Shown piece after piece: positions 11,670 to 19,331 of a stretch of DNA of 64,000 nucleotides. Below the pieces are notes generated by a model. The model did no database searches. It was given only the letters and a program-made list of their open reading frames with translations, and was not told the DNA's origin. Source of the stretch: Streptococcus henryi DSM 19005. GTDB lineage: Bacteria > Bacillota > Bacilli > Lactobacillales > Streptococcaceae. The stretch covers positions 1 through 64,000 of the forward strand of contig NZ_AQYA01000034.1 in NCBI RefSeq assembly GCF_000376985.1, in the 5' to 3' direction. A program made the translations under genes and the position numbers. Each line of letters starts with the position of its first letter. Position 1 is the stretch's first letter.

Positions 11670-11960
11670 TTATTCTGATTTATTTAGAAACTGCGTCAAT
11701 TTATCTAGCTTGTCCTCTAAACGCGCCATGTCATCTTTAGTAGCATATTGTACATTTTGAGTTTTTTCATTGACTTTATTTAAAATAGCCTGCGCTTCAC
11801 CCTCACTTTTACGTTTTAATTCTTGCTGCAATTCCTTGCCCTCATCAATAGTCAAACGTCCTTTTTCAACAAGTTCTTTTACAAAGTCATCTGCCTTATC
11901 AATAGTCATTGAAGTAAGACCAATACCAGCTAAAAGCACTTTTTTCAATTCGTCCATCAT
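11670..11960 (-). CDS. Phasin-like small helical protein
   Basis: 96 aa, wholly helical and highly charged. It has LLAGIGLTSMTIDKADDFVKEL and LTIDEGKELQQELKRK, a pattern shared with the PhaF/phasin-related small proteins that sit next to UbiB-like kinases in Firmicutes. The last 30 residues form a short coiled coil (DDMARLEDKLDKLTQFLN). It lies 12 bases upstream of the kinase gene. The work of this pair in streptococci is not known to me. Confidence 0.85.
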   Translation of the reverse strand: MMDELKKVLLAGIGLTSMTIDKADDFVKELVEKGRLTIDEGKELQQELKRKSEGEAQAILNKVNEKTQNVQYATKDDMARLEDKLDKLTQFLNKSE

Positions 11961-12042
11961 AATATTTTCCTCCTTTTAATTAAGTCATTATGATTGTCAA
12001 ATTAACTTTAATCTTAATTAAGAGATGAAAGCTAAAAAAAAT

Positions 12043-12105
12043 TCAACAAGTAATGATAAACATGGACAAGAAACGTAAATTAATAATCCTATCAATGTAT
12101 ACCAT
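12043..12105 (-). CDS. Possible 20-aa peptide with a strong ribosome site
   Basis: On the minus strand GGAGG is six bases before an ATG that opens MVYIDRIINLRFLSMFIITC, then TGA. The peptide is hydrophobic with two Arg and ends in Cys. It lies alone in the 352-base gap 11961-12312, whose other contents are the rplL terminator (12250-12277) and the start region of the phasin-like gene. It could be a type I toxin, a secreted signal precursor, a leader peptide or chance. The ribosome site is the only real support. Confidence 0.3.
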   Translation of the reverse strand: MVYIDRIINLRFLSMFIITC

Positions 12106-12249
12106 TTAACACCTCCATTTTACCACTTTCATAAAAAAATGCCATTTTTTGCAATAAATTTAACCATTTACAAATCATTTCCTAGATTTAATGGTTTTAT
12201 TTGCAATATTTTTCAATAATCTAATATCAGCTTTCGAAAGACAAAAATA

Positions 12250-12277
12250 AAACCGCTACTCCGAAGAATAGCGGTTT
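12250..12277 (-). terminator. Terminator of rplJ-rplL
   Basis: AAACCGCTA(C/T) pairs with TAGCGGTTT around a UUCG-type loop (minus strand TTCTTCGGAG), followed by TATTTTTG. A stable terminator 36 bases past the rplL stop. Confidence 0.92.
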
Positions 12278-12312
12278 AATCATGTTTTTAGGCTACTTGT
12301 GTAGTTACCTTA

Positions 12313-12681
12313 TTATTTAAGAGTAACTGAAGCTCCAGCTTCTTCAAGTTTAGCTTTGATTTCTTCAGCTTCAGCTGCAGCAACACCTTCTTTGATAACT
12401 GATGGTGCACCATCAACGATAGCTTTAGCTTCTTTAAGACCTTCGCCAGTGATTTCGCGAACAACTTTGATAACGCCAACTTTTTTGTCGCCAGCAGCAG
12501 TCAATTCAACGTCGAATGAATCTTTAGCAGCACCAGCATCGCCAGCACCAGCAGCAGCTACAGCTACAGGAGCAGCCGCAGTTACACCAAATTCTTCTTC
12601 GATAGCTTTTACAAGATCGTTAAGCTCAAGGATTGTAGCTTCTTTAATTTCAGCAATAATGTTTTCAATGTTCAATGCCAT
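12313..12681 (-). CDS. rplL: 50S ribosomal protein L7/L12
   Basis: 122 aa from the ATG at 12681, seven bases after GGAGGAAATC; an upstream in-frame start would disrupt this site. It has the N-terminal dimer domain ([20 protein letters not shown]), an Ala/Gly-rich hinge (~38-56) and the C-terminal factor-binding domain ([20 protein letters not shown]). It forms the flexible stalk that recruits elongation factors. It follows rplJ by 69 bases in the usual order. Confidence 0.98.
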   Translation of the reverse strand: MALNIENIIAEIKEATILELNDLVKAIEEEFGVTAAAPVAVAAAGAGDAGAAKDSFDVELTAAGDKKVGVIKVVREITGEGLKEAKAIVDGAPSVIKEGVAAAEAEEIKAKLEEAGASVTLK

Positions 12682-12750
12682 TGTGATTTCCTCCAATAAT
12701 TGTTTTAAAATGTAGTTTGTAGCACTAAGCAGCTACCATCTGACGTGAGA

Positions 12751-13251
12751 TTAAGCCACGTCTTCTTCTTTTTCTGCAACAGCTTTGACAGCGTATGCAA
12801 CGTTGCGAACTGGCGCTTGAAGTACAGAAAGGAGCATAGAAAGCATACCTTCTTTGTTTGGAAGAGATGCAAGGGCGTTAACTTCTTCAACTGATGTGAA
12901 TTTACCGTCAACAACACCACCTTTGATTTCAAGAGCTTCCGCAGTTTTAGCGAATTCGCTAATAACTTTAGCTGGCGCGATAACATCTTCGTTAGAGAAT
13001 GCTACTGCAGATGGTCCAACAAAAAGTTCTTTAAGATCATCAAGACCTGCTTGTTCAGCTGCACGAGACAAGATTGAGTTTTTGATAACTTTAAACTCAA
13101 CTCCGCTCTCACGAAGTGAACGACGAAGAACTGTATCTTGTTCAACTGTAAGACCACGTGAATCTACAACAACGATAGATGCAGCTGCCTTCATTTTTTC
13201 AGCAACAAGATTAACCTGTTCAGCTTTTTTAGCAATAATTGCTTCACTCAT
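12751..13251 (-). CDS. rplJ: 50S ribosomal protein L10
   Basis: 166 aa from the ATG at 13251, behind GGAGGTAAAACTA. It opens [20 protein letters not shown] and has the L10 N-domain followed by the C-terminal helix that holds the L7/L12 dimers ([18 protein letters not shown]). L10 anchors the stalk on 23S rRNA and, with L7/L12, represses its own mRNA through the leader element directly upstream (13262-13400). Confidence 0.98.
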   Translation of the reverse strand: MSEAIIAKKAEQVNLVAEKMKAAASIVVVDSRGLTVEQDTVLRRSLRESGVEFKVIKNSILSRAAEQAGLDDLKELFVGPSAVAFSNEDVIAPAKVISEFAKTAEALEIKGGVVDGKFTSVEEVNALASLPNKEGMLSMLLSVLQAPVRNVAYAVKAVAEKEEDVA

Positions 13252-13261
13252 TAGTTTTACC

Positions 13262-13400
13262 TCCGTTTTTATTTTTGGGCTAGGCACAAAAAAATCGCAC
13301 CTAAACCTAGACACGAAAGTACAAATACGTTTTTAAGAATTACGTTTTGTGCCTCGGCAGGAATATTATGAGCACGCTCCCCTGCTGTCTTAGGTCAGTT
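13262..13400 (-). ncRNA. L10 leader (autoregulatory mRNA element)
   Basis: The minus strand holds the conserved parts of the ribosomal L10 leader: ACAGCAGGGGAGCGTGCTC, then CCTGCCGAGGCACAAAACG, with the 3' arm TTTTTTTGTGCCTAGCCC. CAGCAGG pairs with CCTGC and GGCACAAAA with TTTTGTGCC. Binding of the L10-L12 complex should lower expression of rplJ-rplL. With the promoter at 13420-13447 this fills the 5' region before rplJ. Confidence 0.88.
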
Positions 13401-13419
13401 TTATTTCAAAACCTTAATC

Positions 13420-13447
13420 ATTATATCACATCATAGATATTTGGCAA
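13420..13447 (-). promoter_or_regulatory. rplJ promoter
   Basis: Minus strand TTGCCA (13442-13447), 16 bases, TATAAT (13420-13425), with TG one base before the -10 (extended -10). It lies just upstream of the L10 leader. Confidence 0.8.
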
Positions 13448-13577
13448 GTCTTTTTACTCAAAAAACTACATTTTTTAAAAAAATATTTATATTTCATAGG
13501 ATAGTATTATTTTGGGATGGAATTTAATATATTTTATATATATTTTCAAAACAAAGTATTATTTTAACATCTTTTTG

Positions 13578-13607
13578 ATTGACCTTTCCTGACTAAAGTG
13601 TTAATAT
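13578..13607 (+). promoter_or_regulatory. clpL promoter with a degenerate CtsR-type direct repeat
   Basis: ATTGACC (13578-13584), TTT, CCTGACT (13588-13594) fits the complement of the CtsR heptad repeat (consensus RGTCAAANANRGTCAAA) with three mismatches. Its TTGACC can act as -35, with TAATAT at 13602-13607 as -10 (17-base spacing). CtsR control of clp genes is standard in streptococci; the site here is an inference. Confidence 0.6.
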
Positions 13608-13614
13608 AGTATCA

Positions 13615-13700
13615 GAAGGTGGTCGACGGAAACGACTCCTGCTTCTTTAAATAAGACCTCTCTATAATTGTAATGAAAGAGATAAAGAAGTAAAACCTTC
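13615..13700 (+). ncRNA. Structured 5' UTR of clpL
   Basis: The leader can fold as a closed multi-branch: GAAGGT (13615-13620) with ACCTTC (13695-13700) outside; GTCG (13622-13625) with CGAC (13633-13636); CTTCTTTA (13642-13649) with TAAAGAAG (13683-13690), which has a further TCTCT/AGAGA pairing inside. The ribosome site (GAGGTG near 13744) is outside the fold. It may stabilise the mRNA or sense temperature; neither is shown. Confidence 0.5.
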
Positions 13701-13757
13701 AAAAATCATTATTACATATAATAGTATTACTTAAAAGTAAAAACGAGGTGAAAAATT

Positions 13758-15863
13758 ATGGCAAACAACTATTACGGAAGAGATCCATTCGGAAATATGG
13801 ATGATATTTTTGACCAACTCATGGGCAACATGGGTGGTTATAACACAGAAAACAAACGTTACTTAATTAATGGACGTGAAGTGAGTCCTGAAGAATTTGC
13901 ACAGTACCGTCAAACTGGTAAGCTTCCTGGAAACCCTGAAGCACAACAAGCTTCAGCTGCTTCTGCTCCTAAGGAAGACGGTATTCTAGCCAAACTTGGT
14001 ACCAATATGACAGAGCAGGCTCGAAATAATGAGCTCGATCCAGTTATCGGACGCAATAAAGAAATTCAAGAAACAGCTGAGATCTTGTCTCGTCGTACCA
14101 AGAATAATCCCGTCCTTGTTGGTGATGCCGGTGTTGGTAAAACAGCTGTTGTTGAAGGACTAGCGCAAGCTATTGTTAACGGAGATGTTCCTGCAAGCAT
14201 TCAAAACAAAGAAATTATTTCCATTGATATCTCAGGCCTTGAGGCTGGGACTCAGTACCGCGGTTCCTTCGAAGAAAACATTCAAAACTTGGTTAAGGAA
14301 GTTAAGGATGCAGGAAATATTATTCTCTTCTTCGATGAAATCCATCAAATTCTTGGTGCTGGCTCTACCGGTGGTGACTCTGGCTCTAAAGGTTTGGCCG
14401 ATATTCTCAAACCTGCCCTCTCGCGCGGTGAATTAACTGTTATCGGCGCGACTACACAGGATGAGTATCGCAATACCATTTTGAAAAATGCTGCGCTGGC
14501 ACGTCGTTTCAACGAGGTTAAGGTCAATGCTCCTTCTGCTCATGACAGCTTTAACATTCTTATGGGCATCCGCGATTTATATGAAAAGCACCACAATGTT
14601 ATCTTGCCAGATGATGTTTTGAGAGCTGCGGTTGATTTTTCAATCCAATATATTCCACAACGCAGCCTTCCTGATAAGGCCATTGACTTGATCGACATGA
14701 CTGCTGCTCACTTGGCTGCGCAGAATAAAGTTACTGATATCAAGTCATTAGAGCAAGAAATTACTAATCAAAAGAGCAAACAAGAAGAGGCTGCCGCTCG
14801 TGAAGATTATGAAGCTGCACTCAATGCTAAGGTTCGGATTGAAGAACTCCAAAAACAAATTGACAATCACACAGAAGGACAAAAAGTGACTGCTACAGTC
14901 AATGACGTGGCAGAATCCGTTGAACGTTTGACTGGGGTGCCCGTTTCTAATATGGGCGCTAGCGACATTGAACGCTTAAAAGAAATGGCTAGCCGTCTAA
15001 AAGGTAAGGTCATCGGTCAGAACGAGGCTGTTGAAGCCGTATCACGCGCTATCCGCCGTAACCGTGCTGGTTTTGATGAAGGCAATCGTCCAATCGGTAG
15101 CTTCCTCTTTGTAGGTCCTACTGGTGTCGGTAAAACTGAGTTGGCAAAACAACTCGCCCTTGATATGTTCGGCTCTAAAGATTCTATTATTCGTCTTGAC
15201 ATGTCTGAATACAGCGACCGTACAGCTGTATCTAAATTGATTGGTACGACTGCTGGTTATGTGGGCTATGATGACAACAATAATACACTTACTGAAAGAG
15301 TACGCCGTAACCCTTACTCAATTGTTCTCCTAGACGAAATTGAAAAGGCTGATCCACAAGTTATTACCCTCCTTCTTCAAGTTCTTGACGATGGTCGTTT
15401 GACTGATGGACAAGGTAATACCATTAACTTCAAGAATACCGTTATCATCGCTACTTCAAACGCTGGTTTTGGTAACGAAGCAATCACTGGTCAAGTTGAT
15501 AAGGACATGAAGATTATGGACCGCATTGCTCCATACTTCAGACCAGAATTCCTCAATCGCTTTAATGGCGTTATTCAATTCTCACATCTTACTAAAGAAG
15601 ATTTGAATGAAATTGTGGACTTGATGCTAGATGAAGTTAGCAAGACAATCGCTAAGAAAGGTATTGATTTAGAAGTTACTGGTGCTGCTAAAGCGCACTT
15701 GATTGAACTTGGCTACGATGAAGCTATGGGAGTTCGCCCACTCCGTCGTGTCATTGAACAAGAAATCCGTGATAAAATCACAGACTTCTATCTCGACAAC
15801 ATTGATGTCAAACATCTTGTGGCAGACCTCAAAGATGGTCAAATGGTCATCTCTGCTAAATAA
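13758..15863 (+). CDS. clpL: ClpL, Hsp100/Clp family disaggregase ATPase
   Basis: 701 aa, the length of streptococcal ClpL. The short N-terminus ([20 protein letters not shown]) replaces the usual double Clp-N domain, which marks ClpL rather than ClpC or ClpE. AAA1 has GDAGVGKT (~120) and FFDEIH; a short coiled middle segment (~325-370) follows; AAA2 has GPTGVGKT (~455) and LLDEIEKA; the D2-small domain has [15 protein letters not shown]. ClpL acts as a chaperone that dissolves protein aggregates in heat and stress. ATG follows GAGGTGAAAAATT. No signature for binding ClpP (IGF-type loop) was seen, in keeping with the family. A terminator follows at 15875-15908. Confidence 0.96.
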   Translation: MANNYYGRDPFGNMDDIFDQLMGNMGGYNTENKRYLINGREVSPEEFAQYRQTGKLPGNPEAQQASAASAPKEDGILAKLGTNMTEQARNNELDPVIGRNKEIQETAEILSRRTKNNPVLVGDAGVGKTAVVEGLAQAIVNGDVPASIQNKEIISIDISGLEAGTQYRGSFEENIQNLVKEVKDAGNIILFFDEIHQILGAGSTGGDSGSKGLADILKPALSRGELTVIGATTQDEYRNTILKNAALARRFNEVKVNAPSAHDSFNILMGIRDLYEKHHNVILPDDVLRAAVDFSIQYIPQRSLPDKAIDLIDMTAAHLAAQNKVTDIKSLEQEITNQKSKQEEAAAREDYEAALNAKVRIEELQKQIDNHTEGQKVTATVNDVAESVERLTGVPVSNMGASDIERLKEMASRLKGKVIGQNEAVEAVSRAIRRNRAGFDEGNRPIGSFLFVGPTGVGKTELAKQLALDMFGSKDSIIRLDMSEYSDRTAVSKLIGTTAGYVGYDDNNNTLTERVRRNPYSIVLLDEIEKADPQVITLLLQVLDDGRLTDGQGNTINFKNTVIIATSNAGFGNEAITGQVDKDMKIMDRIAPYFRPEFLNRFNGVIQFSHLTKEDLNEIVDLMLDEVSKTIAKKGIDLEVTGAAKAHLIELGYDEAMGVRPLRRVIEQEIRDKITDFYLDNIDVKHLVADLKDGQMVISAK

Positions 15864-15874
15864 CCACAAACAGC

Positions 15875-15908
15875 TAAGGCCTAATTCTCAAGCGAGAGTT
15901 AGGCTTTT
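15875..15908 (+). terminator. Terminator of clpL
   Basis: GGCCTAA-TTCTC pairs with GAGA-GTTAGGC across AAGC, then TTTTAACTT. It is 12 bases past the clpL stop. Confidence 0.75.
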
Positions 15909-15912
15909 AACT

Positions 15913-15923
15913 TATGCTATAAT
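15913..15923 (+). promoter_or_regulatory. Extended -10 promoter six bases before the glycosylase ATG
   Basis: TGCTATAAT gives TG-n-TATAAT with the hexamer at 15918-15923. Transcription should begin about seven bases on, at or next to the ATG at 15930, so the mRNA may have no leader. No Shine-Dalgarno sequence precedes the ATG. Confidence 0.6.
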
Positions 15924-15929
15924 GGATTT

Positions 15930-16574
15930 ATGGAACTTTCATTGTATGATTTATATCAAAAAATGCTGGCGCAAATGGGACCTACTCACTGGTGGCCGGC
16001 CGACAGCAAACAACAAATTATTATCGAAGCTATCCTGATTCAAAACACAACCGAAGCCAATGCTACTAGAGCTTCTAAGTTAATCTTTGAAGAAACGGCT
16101 TATGATTTTGGGAAAATAGCAGAGCTTCCAACAGAAATGTTAGAAGAACTGGTCAGACCAGCAGGTTTTATGAAGAATAAAAGCAAGGCCATCCAAACCT
16201 TAGCCGATTGGTACTTATCTCACAATCAAAATTCACAAGCTATTCATAGAAAATATGGTAAAGATTTGAGAAAAAGGCTTCTTAGCTTGCACGGTGTTGG
16301 CCCAGAAACAGCCGATGTTCTTTTAGTTTATGTCTTTGATCAAGCGCACTTTGTTTCAGACAAGTATGCTAGAACCCTCTTTAGTCATCTAGGACAGCCA
16401 GGATTTGCTGACTACAAGAGCCTTGCCAAGGAGCTAAATACATTACCAGAACCCTTCAGCTACCAAGACGCCCAGGAATTTCATGGCCTCATTGATGAAT
16501 TTGGCAAAGCATACTTCCAAAGAAATCCAACATTTGACCAAAGCTTTTTAGCAGGAGATAAACTAATCTTATAA
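15930..16574 (+). CDS. HhH-GPD DNA glycosylase (endonuclease III-like, no Fe-S cluster)
   Basis: 214 aa. The N-terminus (LYQKMLAQMGPTHWWPADS) and the helix-hairpin-helix (LLSLHGVGPETADVLLVYVF) place it in the Nth/MutY superfamily, close to the MpgII-type alkylbase glycosylases. The catalytic Asp is present in VSDKYARTLF. The Lys used by endonuclease III for beta-lyase chemistry is Glu here (GPETAD), so it should be a monofunctional glycosylase. There is no Cys at all, hence no 4Fe-4S loop. It probably removes alkylated bases. Start at 15930 agrees with the family N-terminus and with the promoter position. Confidence 0.88.
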   Translation: MELSLYDLYQKMLAQMGPTHWWPADSKQQIIIEAILIQNTTEANATRASKLIFEETAYDFGKIAELPTEMLEELVRPAGFMKNKSKAIQTLADWYLSHNQNSQAIHRKYGKDLRKRLLSLHGVGPETADVLLVYVFDQAHFVSDKYARTLFSHLGQPGFADYKSLAKELNTLPEPFSYQDAQEFHGLIDEFGKAYFQRNPTFDQSFLAGDKLIL

Positions 16575-16599
16575 GAAGAGTTTGGAAGACAAATGCTAT

Positions 16600-16738
16600 A
16601 TACTAATAGTCGAAAAAAGTAAAATCAGACTCCTCGAAGATCAAAATGTTACATCGTTAAGCCTCCTCATCTACCTCCAGGTATACCTTTGTCGGCTTGC
16701 CCTGGCTGGTTGTCTTGTTTTGGTATTCTTTGAGTATA
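16600..16738. repeat. Possible BOX-like insert with TATACT/AGTATA ends
   Basis: This 139-base segment begins TATACT followed by GTCGAAAA and ends TTTGAGTATA, with 6-bp inverted ends. The overall pattern resembles pneumococcal BOX elements at their ends, but the inside differs and is richer in G+C than the surroundings. Only one copy is in this window, so repetition is not shown. It lies between a plus and a minus gene. Confidence 0.3.
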
Positions 16739-16749
16739 AGATGTGGCAT
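16657..16749 (-). CDS. Possible 30-aa peptide or gene remnant
   Basis: On the minus strand an ATG opens MPHLILKEYQNKTTSQGKPT and ends EVDEEA before TAA. Third codon positions are rich in G and C (CAG GGC AAG CCG, GTA TAC CTG GAG), unlike the neighbours, so it could be the tail of a transferred gene. There is no clear ribosome site. It overlaps the BOX-like segment. Confidence 0.25.
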   Translation of the reverse strand: MPHLILKEYQNKTTSQGKPTKVYLEVDEEA

Positions 16750-16771
16750 TGTGATAATGACAGTATAATGC

Positions 16772-16805
16772 AAAACCGAATGGGGAATTCTCCTCATTCG
16801 GTTTT
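16772..16805. terminator. Bidirectional terminator between the glycosylase gene and mmuM
   Basis: AAAACCGAATGGGGA pairs with TCCTCATTCGGTTTT; a T-run follows on the plus strand and a shorter one on the minus strand. It serves the convergent genes on both sides. Confidence 0.85.
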
Positions 16806-16817
16806 TGCTTTATAGGA

Positions 16818-17768
16818 TTAAGAACGGAAGGCCTCTGCTAGTGTTGCGATGTCTGCTGGTCTTGTGCGGCAGCATCCGCCAACAACTTTAGCACCTTGTT
16901 TTTGCCATTCTTTGGTATTTTCTAAAAGTGTGTGGCTGTGATCTGGGCTTGATGTCCAGGTTTGGGTTGCTCCATCATAGACTTCACCTGAGTTAGGGTA
17001 GGTAACTAGTGGTTTGTCCGTTTGTCCAGAGATTTTCTCTAAGAAGCTGGCAATAAACTGTGGTTTTGAACAGTTTATTCCTATTGCCAAGACCTGTCTG
17101 CTGCCATCAACCCATTTGGCCACTTCTTCGACAGCTGTGCCATCTGAGATAGTTGAACCGTCTTGCGACGTAAATGAGATATAAGCTTCAACCGCTGGAA
17201 ATTCTTCTTCTAGTAATTCCAAGAGAGCTTGTGTTTCAACAGCATTTGGAATAGTTTCAAGTGCCAACATCTCTGCACCTGCTTCTAGGAGCCACTGGAT
17301 GCGAGGACGATGAAAGTCTCTTAGTTCTTTCTTGCTGATGCCTTTGTAGTCACCTGTGTATTCAGATCCATCTGCTAAAAAGGCTGCATAAGGTCCGACA
17401 TCTCCTGAAATCAGCGGATACGGACGTGCATTCTTTTCGTCGTCAGTTAGAGTCTCCCAAACGTCATCACGCGCTTCAAGTGCCAATTGAACTGTTAGTT
17501 TGATTAAACGCTCTGCTTCATTTTCATCAATACCAACCTGAGCCAAACCAGGGATGGTCGCTTGATAAGAGGAGGTTGTCAAAATGTCTGATCCAGCCAA
17601 AAGGTAATCTTTGTGGATGTCCTTGATAGCCTGCGGGTTTTCAATCAGGTACTTAGCTGACCAGAGGTTACCCGAAACATCGTAGCCACGACTTTCAAGC
17701 TCTGTCCCCAAGGCACCGTGTAAAATGAGCTGATTTTGACTTGATAATAATTCTTTGAATTTGCCCAT
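16818..17768 (-). CDS. mmuM: Homocysteine S-methyltransferase
   Basis: 316 aa. It opens with an HGALGTELESRGYD start typical of the family; the zinc-binding Cys residues are in AIGINCSKP (~230) and VVGGCCRTRP (~297). The enzyme moves a methyl group from S-methylmethionine (or SAM) to homocysteine, making methionine in the cytoplasm. It is 9 bases downstream of the permease gene, forming an S-methylmethionine salvage operon. ATG at 17768 overlaps a GGGGGCC region just after the permease stop. Confidence 0.94.
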   Translation of the reverse strand: MGKFKELLSSQNQLILHGALGTELESRGYDVSGNLWSAKYLIENPQAIKDIHKDYLLAGSDILTTSSYQATIPGLAQVGIDENEAERLIKLTVQLALEARDDVWETLTDDEKNARPYPLISGDVGPYAAFLADGSEYTGDYKGISKKELRDFHRPRIQWLLEAGAEMLALETIPNAVETQALLELLEEEFPAVEAYISFTSQDGSTISDGTAVEEVAKWVDGSRQVLAIGINCSKPQFIASFLEKISGQTDKPLVTYPNSGEVYDGATQTWTSSPDHSHTLLENTKEWQKQGAKVVGGCCRTRPADIATLAEAFRS

Positions 17769-17777
17769 AGTGGCCCC

Positions 17778-19154
17778 CTACCATTTTTTGAAACGAAGAT
17801 AGTGATAGATATAGCAGAAAATCATGAATGGAATACCGAAGTAGAGTCCTGCACGTTGAGATGGATCCCAAGCGATACCCACAATTGAGACTGCTAGAAG
17901 AATAGTTGTAATCCATGGAAGAATTGGGCTAAACGGTGTCTTGTAATCCAATTCTTCAACAGTGTGATCCTTGAGCCAGTGCTTGCGGAAGTTAATCTGA
18001 GCTAGCGGAATAGCCAACCAAACTATAACAACTGCAAAACCTGCGATAGAAACGAGGGCTAGGAAGATGGTATCTTCTGCATAGACACTAGCGATGAGGG
18101 CAATGATGATACCAATCATTGACAGTAACATGGCACGCATTGGCACGCCGTGTTTATTGATTTTTACCAGTTTTGGTGAAATCATCCCTTCATTTGACAG
18201 AGACCAAAGCATACGGCTAGCCGCATATAGGCCTGAGTTGGAAGCTGATAGAATAGCTGTCAAGATGATAAAGTTCATGATGTCAGCTGAGTAAGGAATA
18301 CCAATCTTATCGAAGACTGTAACGAAAGGCGCTTCTGTTACTCCTGCTTCTGACATTGGTAATAGCGAAGCTAGCACCAACATAGTCAGTGAGAAGAAAA
18401 CCACTAGGAGGCCGATTGTTGATTTAATGGCATGGGGTACTGCTTTTTTCGGATTATCCGTTTCCCCAGCGGCAATCCCAATCATCTCCACCCCTGAGAA
18501 GGCATAGTTAACAGCTAACATAACCGAAACCAGACCAACCATACCATTCGGCAAAAGACCATTGGCTGTTAGGTTTGAAAATAGCGGAGCTGAGTGAGTG
18601 CCTTCAAAAGGTAAGATACCAAACATAGCCAAGAGACCAAGAACAATGAAGACTAAGATGGCATAAACCTTGATACTAGAGAGATAATTCTCTGTTTTTG
18701 AGAAAAGGCCAATAGTCAAAGTATTAAGTCCGAAGACAATAGCTGCAAAAATCGTAGCAAATACCCAAATTGGGACATCAGGGAACCAACGTTGCATGAG
18801 CTGTGCTGCTCCAACAAATTGCGAAGCTAGGGCGACCACCCAACAAAGCCAATACATCCAAGCAACCATGAAACCAGTCCCTGGGCTGATGAAGCGTGTA
18901 GCATATGTATGGAAAGAACCTGTAACTGGCATGGCAACAGATAACTCACCTAGTGAAAACATAACCAGGTAAACCATGGTACCACCAAAGAGGTAAGAAG
19001 CTACCGCACCAAAAGGTCCAGCCTGAGCAATTGTGTAACCCGAACTCAAGAATAGTCCCGTTCCGATAACCCCACCAATAGACAACATCTGTAGGTGGCG
19101 CGAATTCATCTCACGATTGAATTGACCTTCATTTTCAAAATTATGATTATCCAT
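17778..19154 (-). CDS. mmuP: APC-family amino acid permease, probable S-methylmethionine importer
   Basis: 458 aa with about 12 membrane helices. The start RHLQMLSIGGVIGTGLFLSS is the APC helix-1 signature (GxxIGTGLF). Amino acid transporters of this AAT type import one amino acid with a proton. The pairing with mmuM points to S-methylmethionine; other amino acids are possible. ATG at 19154 follows TGGAGG. Direct repeats upstream (19221-19248) may be the site of a LysR-type sulfur regulator. Confidence 0.9.
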   Translation of the reverse strand: MDNHNFENEGQFNREMNSRHLQMLSIGGVIGTGLFLSSGYTIAQAGPFGAVASYLFGGTMVYLVMFSLGELSVAMPVTGSFHTYATRFISPGTGFMVAWMYWLCWVVALASQFVGAAQLMQRWFPDVPIWVFATIFAAIVFGLNTLTIGLFSKTENYLSSIKVYAILVFIVLGLLAMFGILPFEGTHSAPLFSNLTANGLLPNGMVGLVSVMLAVNYAFSGVEMIGIAAGETDNPKKAVPHAIKSTIGLLVVFFSLTMLVLASLLPMSEAGVTEAPFVTVFDKIGIPYSADIMNFIILTAILSASNSGLYAASRMLWSLSNEGMISPKLVKINKHGVPMRAMLLSMIGIIIALIASVYAEDTIFLALVSIAGFAVVIVWLAIPLAQINFRKHWLKDHTVEELDYKTPFSPILPWITTILLAVSIVGIAWDPSQRAGLYFGIPFMIFCYIYHYLRFKKW

Positions 19155-19220
19155 AAAACCTCCAAAATTGTAGTATATCTATAATAACATAATATTCTGA
19201 CAATTGGTAATAGGCATTTT

Positions 19221-19248
19221 CTATCACACTTTTAGCTAGACCTATCAC
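19221..19248. promoter_or_regulatory. Paired CTATCAC repeats upstream of mmuP
   Basis: CTATCAC occurs at 19221-19227 and 19242-19248, spaced 21 bases (two helical turns). Streptococcal sulfur-gene LysR regulators bind TGATA-type repeats of this sort, so this is a likely operator; the exact regulator is a guess. Confidence 0.45.
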
Positions 19249-19298
19249 TACGGTCAAAATATCTACAGAAATGAAAACATGCTCATATAATAGAAGAA

Positions 19299-19324
19299 AA
19301 AGCCAAAGAATTCTCAATGGCTTT
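19299..19324 (-). terminator. Terminator of acnA-citZ-icd
   Basis: AAAGCCA (19299-19305) pairs with TGGCTTT (19318-19324); the minus strand continues TTCTTCT. It lies just past the icd stop at 19332. Confidence 0.75.
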
Positions 19325-19331
19325 AAATATT

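Noticed and set aside
12356..12715. 119-codon plus-strand frame opposite rplL, and a 160-codon one opposite rplJ (12854-13336).
   Set aside because: Both are mirror frames of highly expressed ribosomal protein genes with skewed codon use; no start signals.
16582..16815. 77-codon plus-strand frame after the glycosylase gene.
   Set aside because: It runs through the BOX-like segment and a bidirectional terminator, has no ribosome site and shows no protein-like pattern.
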